This document shows positions 44,259 through 48,601 of a stretch of 48,601 nt of DNA, piece by piece. The stretch spans positions 12,582-61,182 of the forward strand of contig AWNW01000003.1 of assembly GCA_000493945.1 (NCBI GenBank), read 5' to 3'. The notes under the pieces are model-generated. The model had not been told where the DNA came from. It worked only from the letters and a program-made list of their open reading frames with translations, and did not search any database. Positions within the stretch are counted from its first letter, which is position 1, and each line of letters opens with the position of its first letter. The DNA comes from Candidatus Hydrogenedens terephthalaticus JGI OTU-1 (GTDB lineage Bacteria; Hydrogenedentota; Hydrogenedentia; Hydrogenedentales; Hydrogenedentaceae). Both the position numbers and the translations under genes were made by a program.

Positions 44259-45932
44259 ATGCGTAGTGATATTTTTAAAAAAGGTTTTGAACGGGCTCCA
44301 CATCGTTCATTATTGTGGGCTACAGGTAAGATAAAAAGTAAATCAGACTTCGATAAGCCTTTTATAGGTGTATGTAATAGTTTTGTCGAGATTATTCCCG
44401 GTCATGCTCATCTCAATGTATTGGGTCAGATTGTTAAAGAAGCCATTATTGAGGCAGGAGGCATTCCCTTTGAATTCAATGTAATTGGTGTAGATGATGG
44501 GATTGCCATGGGACATGGAGGTATGAAATACAGTCTTCCTTCCCGTGAATTAATAGCCGATTCCCTTGAAACTATGGTAAAAGCCCATCCGTTTGATGGA
44601 TTGGTGTGTATTCCTAATTGTGATAAGATTGTGCCGGGTATGTTAATGGGAGCCGTTCGGTGTAATATCCCGACTATATTTGTTTCAGGCGGTCCCATGC
44701 GTGCGGGACGATTAAAGGATGGGAAGGTTATAGATTTAATAAGTGTTTTTGAGGGGGTGGGAACTTATAAACAAGGGAAATTGACAGATGCCGAATTAGA
44801 GGAATTAGAACGAAACGCATGTCCGGGATGTGGTTCCTGTTCCGGGATGTTTACAGCCAATTCCATGAACTGTCTGTGTGAAGCCATTGGTATTGCTCTC
44901 CCTGGTAACGGTTCTATTCTTGCAGAAACCCCAGAAAGGAAAGAGTTGGTTCGTAAAGCAGGTGCACAGATTTTGAAACTTGTTGAAGCTGACCTAAAAC
45001 CCAGAGATATTATTACTAAAGAAGCCATTGACAATGCCTTTGCTTTGGATATGGCGATGGGTGGGTCTACCAATACAGTATTGCACACACTGGCTATAGC
45101 CCATGAAGCAGAAGTAGATTATCCTTTTGCACGAATCAATGAAGTATCCGCCCGTGTTCCTAATATCTGCAAAGTTTCCCCCTCATCTCAATATCATATG
45201 GAGGATGTAGACCGTGCTGGAGGAATATCTGCCATACTTGGAGAATTGTCCCTTAAAGAAGGTTCTCTACATCTTAATTGTAAAACCGTGACATTAAAAA
45301 CTTTGGGTGAGAATATTCAGGGTTGTCGTTCAAAAGATACCGAAGTAATCCGTACCCTTGAAAATGCGTATAGTCCTACGGGAGGATTGGCTGTTCTTTT
45401 TGGGAATTTAGCTCCCAACGGTTCCGTAGTCAAACAGGCGGGTGTTGACCCGTCTATATTAAAACATACAGGACCTGCGGTTGTTTTTGAGAGCGAAGAA
45501 GAAGCCATGATAGGTATTTTGAGTGATAAGGTAAAACCCGGAGATGTTGTTGTAATCCGGTATGAAGGTCCTAAGGGAGGACCTGGTATGCGTGAAATGT
45601 TAGCCCCTACCTCTGCTATTATGGGAAAAGGTTTAGGAAATTCTGTGAGTTTGATTACCGATGGTCGCTTTTCCGGTGGAACCCGTGGAGCCTGTATAGG
45701 GCATGTAAGTCCAGAAGCAGCCGCCGGGGGACCCATAGCCCTGGTTCAAAATGGAGACATGATTGAAATTGATATACCTGCACGAAAAATTAATCTATTG
45801 GTAGATGATGCAGAATTAGCCCGAAGAAAGGCAAAATTGCCTCCTCCTCCTGACCGTAAACTTACGGGGTGGTTAAAAAGATACCAAAAATTTGTTACGA
45901 GTGCAGACACCGGTGCCGTTTTTGAATGTTAA
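44259..45932 (+). CDS. ilvD: Dihydroxy-acid dehydratase
   Basis: The 557-residue product catalyses the dehydration of dihydroxy acids in valine, leucine and isoleucine synthesis. It has the family signatures: IGVCNSF (C39), CIPNCDKIVPGM (C121) and CPGCGSCSGMFTANSM (C194), which supply the iron-sulfur cluster ligands, then MGGSTNTVLHTLAIA. GHGGMKYSLPSREL and LITDGRFSGGTRGACIGHVSPE are also typical. The length fits the ~560-residue class. The ATG has AAGGAATGGAAAT. It is a single gene here; the other branched-chain genes are not in the window. Confidence 0.96.
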   Translation: MRSDIFKKGFERAPHRSLLWATGKIKSKSDFDKPFIGVCNSFVEIIPGHAHLNVLGQIVKEAIIEAGGIPFEFNVIGVDDGIAMGHGGMKYSLPSRELIADSLETMVKAHPFDGLVCIPNCDKIVPGMLMGAVRCNIPTIFVSGGPMRAGRLKDGKVIDLISVFEGVGTYKQGKLTDAELEELERNACPGCGSCSGMFTANSMNCLCEAIGIALPGNGSILAETPERKELVRKAGAQILKLVEADLKPRDIITKEAIDNAFALDMAMGGSTNTVLHTLAIAHEAEVDYPFARINEVSARVPNICKVSPSSQYHMEDVDRAGGISAILGELSLKEGSLHLNCKTVTLKTLGENIQGCRSKDTEVIRTLENAYSPTGGLAVLFGNLAPNGSVVKQAGVDPSILKHTGPAVVFESEEEAMIGILSDKVKPGDVVVIRYEGPKGGPGMREMLAPTSAIMGKGLGNSVSLITDGRFSGGTRGACIGHVSPEAAAGGPIALVQNGDMIEIDIPARKINLLVDDAELARRKAKLPPPPDRKLTGWLKRYQKFVTSADTGAVFEC

Positions 45933-45990
45933 ACCCTGAAAATTTGAGAGATACAGAATTCATTTTTTCAGGTATTCTATGGATATTAAT

Positions 45991-46035
45991 AGGACACAGA
46001 AGTAACAGGTAAAGTTTTAAAATACGCTGTGTCCT
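45991..46035 (+). terminator. Inverted repeat after ilvD
   Basis: AGGACACAG (45991-45999) and CTGTGTCCT (46027-46035) pair perfectly (nine bases) over a 27-base loop and are followed by a T-rich stretch. A shorter AT-rich pair, CCTGAAAA / TTTTCAGG, lies at 45935-45972. Either could end ilvD transcription. Confidence 0.4.
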
Positions 46036-46094
46036 TTGTTTTCTTTATGTGCAAAGAATTTAAAAAGTCTTAATACAGTATTGGTAATTAGAAG

Positions 46095-46997
46095 ATGGAA
46101 ATAATAAAAGAATGGTTTGATTTTATTCAGAGAGGATTTCCATGGAGTAGAAAGAGGGAAGCCATTACAGAAAAAGATTTAAAGAAATTAGAACCTTATA
46201 TCCAGAGGCACAATATTCCAGATATAATAAAAAGATTAACAGAAGAATCCCAGATAAAAGGAGGAAATTTCCGATTTGCCATATTTGGGGATACCCGAGG
46301 CGATTATCGAGTAGCGAGAGATATTATTCTTTCGATAGCAGAAAATAAACCCTCGTTTGTTTTAATGACAGGAGATATTGTCCGAAGAGGACGTGTGGAA
46401 GAATATTTAGCCCATCATTTGCGTATGGCAGAATTGATTTACCCTATTCCTGTGATTCCCGTTCCCGGAAATCATGAAGAGGGACCTGACCGAAAGTATA
46501 CAGCATTTTTGAAAATATACCAATGTGACCACTTTTGCTTTGATTTCGGTTCGGCACGATTTGTAGGTATTAACAACAATTCCTTCTGGTCGTTTACACG
46601 AGAACAATTGAATTTTTTGGAACAGCATTTGAAAAAAAGTGGAGTAAGGTATCGTTATGTAGTTATGCACAAACCTCCAGAAGACCTCCCTGTATTTGTG
46701 AAAACAGATGAAGGTAGAGGAGTACATCACAATACCCGAAAATTTTATAAAATCATGAGAGAAAATGGCATTACAGAGGTATTTATGGGGCATGTTCATG
46801 GGTTTGTAACAAAAACTATAGATGGAGTAAGATATACAATAACAGCAGGTGGTGGTGCTCGATTGGAAAACCGTTTGAATACGGAACATCAAATTCATCA
46901 TTATCTTTTATATGAGGTAACTCCAGAAAAGATACACTGTGAACGGATGGAATGGAAAGAAGGTGAATGGCAACGGGTCTCTGTGAAATATATGTAA
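46095..46997 (+). CDS. Calcineurin-like metallophosphoesterase
   Basis: The 300-residue product has the full two-metal motif set of the family: GDTRGD (D66), GDIV (D94), GNHE (N126, H127), VVMHKPP (H192) and GHVHG (H233, H235). No signal peptide is seen, so it is probably cytoplasmic. An N-terminal extension of ~55 residues (charged, helical) precedes the fold. The substrate cannot be told. Its 3' end overlaps the DUF2851 gene by about 31 bases, which suggests coupled translation. The ATG has a weak AGAAG just upstream. Confidence 0.88.
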   Translation: MEIIKEWFDFIQRGFPWSRKREAITEKDLKKLEPYIQRHNIPDIIKRLTEESQIKGGNFRFAIFGDTRGDYRVARDIILSIAENKPSFVLMTGDIVRRGRVEEYLAHHLRMAELIYPIPVIPVPGNHEEGPDRKYTAFLKIYQCDHFCFDFGSARFVGINNNSFWSFTREQLNFLEQHLKKSGVRYRYVVMHKPPEDLPVFVKTDEGRGVHHNTRKFYKIMRENGITEVFMGHVHGFVTKTIDGVRYTITAGGGARLENRLNTEHQIHHYLLYEVTPEKIHCERMEWKEGEWQRVSVKYM

Positions 46998-48373
46998 AAA
47001 ATACAAGACCCCAAATGACTGTTTTAAGGGAGGGGATTCGTGAATATGAGGTTCAGCAGGCGTGGTTAAAAAATATAACATCGGATAGAGTATGGCAAAC
47101 CCAGGAAGGATATCAGGTTCGTATCTTATCCCCTGGATACCCTAATGCGTATGGGGGACCGGATTTCAAAGATGCTCTTCTGGAAATCAATGGATTAAGT
47201 TTTCGGGGTGATATAGAAATTCATCAAAAAGCAGGGGATTGGTATCAACACGGACATCATAAAGATGTCCGATATGACCGCGTTCTGTTGCATATTGTTT
47301 TATCCGAAGAAAAGAACTTTACTACAGCCATTACTTCAAAAGGTCACGCTATACCTACATTGGTATTACCTTCATTTTATAGAGATAAAAAAACTTATTC
47401 TACAGAAGATATTCTGCCATCTCGACATAATCCCTCTTTTGAAATTCCTCCCTGCCTCGAACAGATTCAGTTCGATTATGAGGTTTTCATTCGCGTACTG
47501 GCTCAACAACGAGTTTTTAATCGGATAGAGCAGATGCGAAACCGTTTCCGTGAGGTATCCCTTGACGAACTGATTTATGAATTTCTATTTTACGGATTAG
47601 GAATGGGAACAAAGTATGCCCCTTTATACTTAAAATTGGCACAATGCATTCCCTATTCTAAGGTAAAGGACCAATTAAAAGAAGACCCGCGTATTTTAGA
47701 ATCTATCTTATTGCACGCGATAGGATACCTTCAAAAAGGGGTAAGTCTGCGAAATCCTTATGCTTTAATTTTGGAGGATATTCGAAAGCACTATGAACAG
47801 GATTATTCTCCCATAGAAAATCTTCAAGAAGACAATTCATACATCATATCTTCGGTGTATCCTAACGCCAACCCCGCTTTACGAATTGCCTGCATGATAG
47901 GTTTTTTATCAAAAGTAGAAGGCTCCCTTTCCGAGTTTTTATATTCTCTGGCAAATCGTTGTATTTCGATAAATTCTCCCTGGATTTTGTGGAAGAATGT
48001 ATTCCATACCTATCATTACTATTGGTCTTATTATAATAATTGGGAGATGAAAAGAAATCAAACCCCGCATACTCTTATGGGAAAAGAACGCGTGTATTCT
48101 ATATTAGGTAATATATTGTTTCCTTTTTTCTTGTTTAGTATTCAAGAAGGGCTATGGGGACAAAGAGAAGAAAAAATATGGGATATGTATTATCGCTTGC
48201 CCGGTGAGAACAATCACTGGTTGCTGAAAAGAATGAAGAGACATGCAGAATTTTTATTTCCCCGAAGAACCCTGAGATTTTTTGAACAACAGGCATTAGT
48301 CCAGTGGTACAAAACAGGTTGTTCCATTCATCCTCGATGTGTAGACTGTCCCTGGCAGAGAGGGCTGTATTAA
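46967..48373 (+). CDS. DUF2851 family protein
   Basis: The 468-residue product carries the DUF2851 signature near residues 55-115: YPNAYGGPDFKDALL, then GDIEIHQKAGDWYQHGHH, and YDRVLLHIVLSE; this is the part with conserved acidic and histidine residues. The C-terminus has C-x-x-C-type cysteines (GCSIHPRCVDCPW). No function is known for the family; the D/E-x-E and H arrangement looks nuclease-like, which is only an idea. The start at 46967 has GAAGG upstream, while an ATG at 47015 would remove the overlap but has no ribosome site. Confidence 0.85.
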   Translation: MATGLCEIYVKNTRPQMTVLREGIREYEVQQAWLKNITSDRVWQTQEGYQVRILSPGYPNAYGGPDFKDALLEINGLSFRGDIEIHQKAGDWYQHGHHKDVRYDRVLLHIVLSEEKNFTTAITSKGHAIPTLVLPSFYRDKKTYSTEDILPSRHNPSFEIPPCLEQIQFDYEVFIRVLAQQRVFNRIEQMRNRFREVSLDELIYEFLFYGLGMGTKYAPLYLKLAQCIPYSKVKDQLKEDPRILESILLHAIGYLQKGVSLRNPYALILEDIRKHYEQDYSPIENLQEDNSYIISSVYPNANPALRIACMIGFLSKVEGSLSEFLYSLANRCISINSPWILWKNVFHTYHYYWSYYNNWEMKRNQTPHTLMGKERVYSILGNILFPFFLFSIQEGLWGQREEKIWDMYYRLPGENNHWLLKRMKRHAEFLFPRRTLRFFEQQALVQWYKTGCSIHPRCVDCPWQRGLY

Positions 48374-48399
48374 TAAATACAAAACAACGATTCCTTGAG

Positions 48400-48601
48400 T
48401 CAATCGGGATATTCCAAATTCTGGGTTGAACTTATTTTTCGTAAAAGTCGTTCTTTTCTTTTAATAATCTGAGTATTTTGTGGTTCTATTTCCAGAGCCT
48501 GTTCTGTCCAGTATAAAGCCTGCTCCAATTGTTTTTGTTGATGTTCATAAATCTTTGCCAATTCAATTCTTGGAAATACAATTTCTTTTTCCTCCTTTGC
48601 C
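48400..48601 (-). CDS. C-terminal fragment of a TPR-containing protein (5' end outside window)
   Basis: Reading the minus strand from the window edge gives AKEEKEIVFPRIELAKIYEH then LEQALYWTEQALEIEPQNTQ and a stop at 48400-48402. The helix-turn-helix with A-x-x-Y and A-L-x-x-x-x-x-A-L spacing is a TPR unit. The same type of C-terminal TPR tail is found on YprB-like ribonuclease H-type proteins, but the catalytic part is not in the window, so the name is left open. It is convergent with the DUF2851 gene, with 26 bases between stops. Confidence 0.65.
   Translation of the reverse strand, partial: AKEEKEIVFPRIELAKIYEHQQKQLEQALYWTEQALEIEPQNTQIIKRKERLLRKISSTQNLEYPD

Noticed and set aside
45317..45736. 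Minus-strand open frame of 139 residues within ilvD
   Set aside because: Antisense to a highly conserved housekeeping gene; the frame is a result of codon use.

Overview
The window looks like low-GC chromosomal DNA from an uncultured Gram-negative bacterium, most likely of the Hydrogenedentota (Candidatus Hydrogenedentes) type or a relative near Lentisphaerae/Planctomycetes. That placement is an inference from style, not from a marker tree. The clues are two 'prepilin-type N-terminus plus C-terminal H-x-DG' proteins, lipoproteins and surface proteins with low-complexity EGEGEPEGE linkers, many secreted carbohydrate-active enzymes of unusual families, and a glutaminyl cyclase lipoprotein. No tRNA, rRNA or CRISPR array was seen.

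Layout. Positions 1-6392 hold a secreted glycan-processing group: a truncated propeller/alpha-alpha-toroid protein and a degenerate GH2-like protein on the minus strand, and a divergent five-bladed-propeller glycosidase-like gene broken by a frameshift in a C-run. Positions 6429-11031 are a three-gene plus-strand operon behind a near-ideal promoter: a secreted protein of unknown function, a lipoprotein with InlB-like repeats and a caspase/gingipain-like His-Cys domain (split by a frameshift in a G-run), and a secreted PepSY-like protein. Positions 11286-15280 carry glyQS, a methyltransferase, a glutaminyl-peptide cyclotransferase lipoprotein and a radical SAM/SPASM protein. Positions 15571-18153 hold a prepilin-like gene and a decayed IS5-family element. 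Positions 18283-28335 are a second secreted glycan-related block: a seven-repeat surface propeller with an EGEPEG linker, a GH20/GH67/GH115-like enzyme, a small membrane protein, an unrecognised secreted protein and an NPCBM-containing enzyme. Positions 28519-33714 have a DUF2330-like membrane protein, a second prepilin-like paralogue, a membrane acyltransferase-like protein and a zinc-ribbon protein.

Positions 33926-38645 form a DNA-maintenance and housekeeping run on one strand: dinB, a MazG-like pyrophosphohydrolase, dnaA, def and recR. It has a perfect 36-bp palindrome in front of dinB and a very AT-rich gap two genes before dnaA. Positions 38743-44165 are minus-strand envelope genes: a TPR-like membrane-anchored protein, a 19-cysteine secreted protein, two similarly built single-TM proteins and a GNAT acetyltransferase. 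Positions 44259-48601 carry ilvD, a metallophosphoesterase overlapping a DUF2851 protein, and the 3' end of a TPR-containing gene.

The strongest leads for something new are the caspase-like lipoprotein operon with its PepSY-like partner, the unusual secreted glycosidase set, and the palindrome before dinB. Two genes carry +1 homopolymer frameshifts, which must be resolved (assembly error or real) before their products are interpreted.
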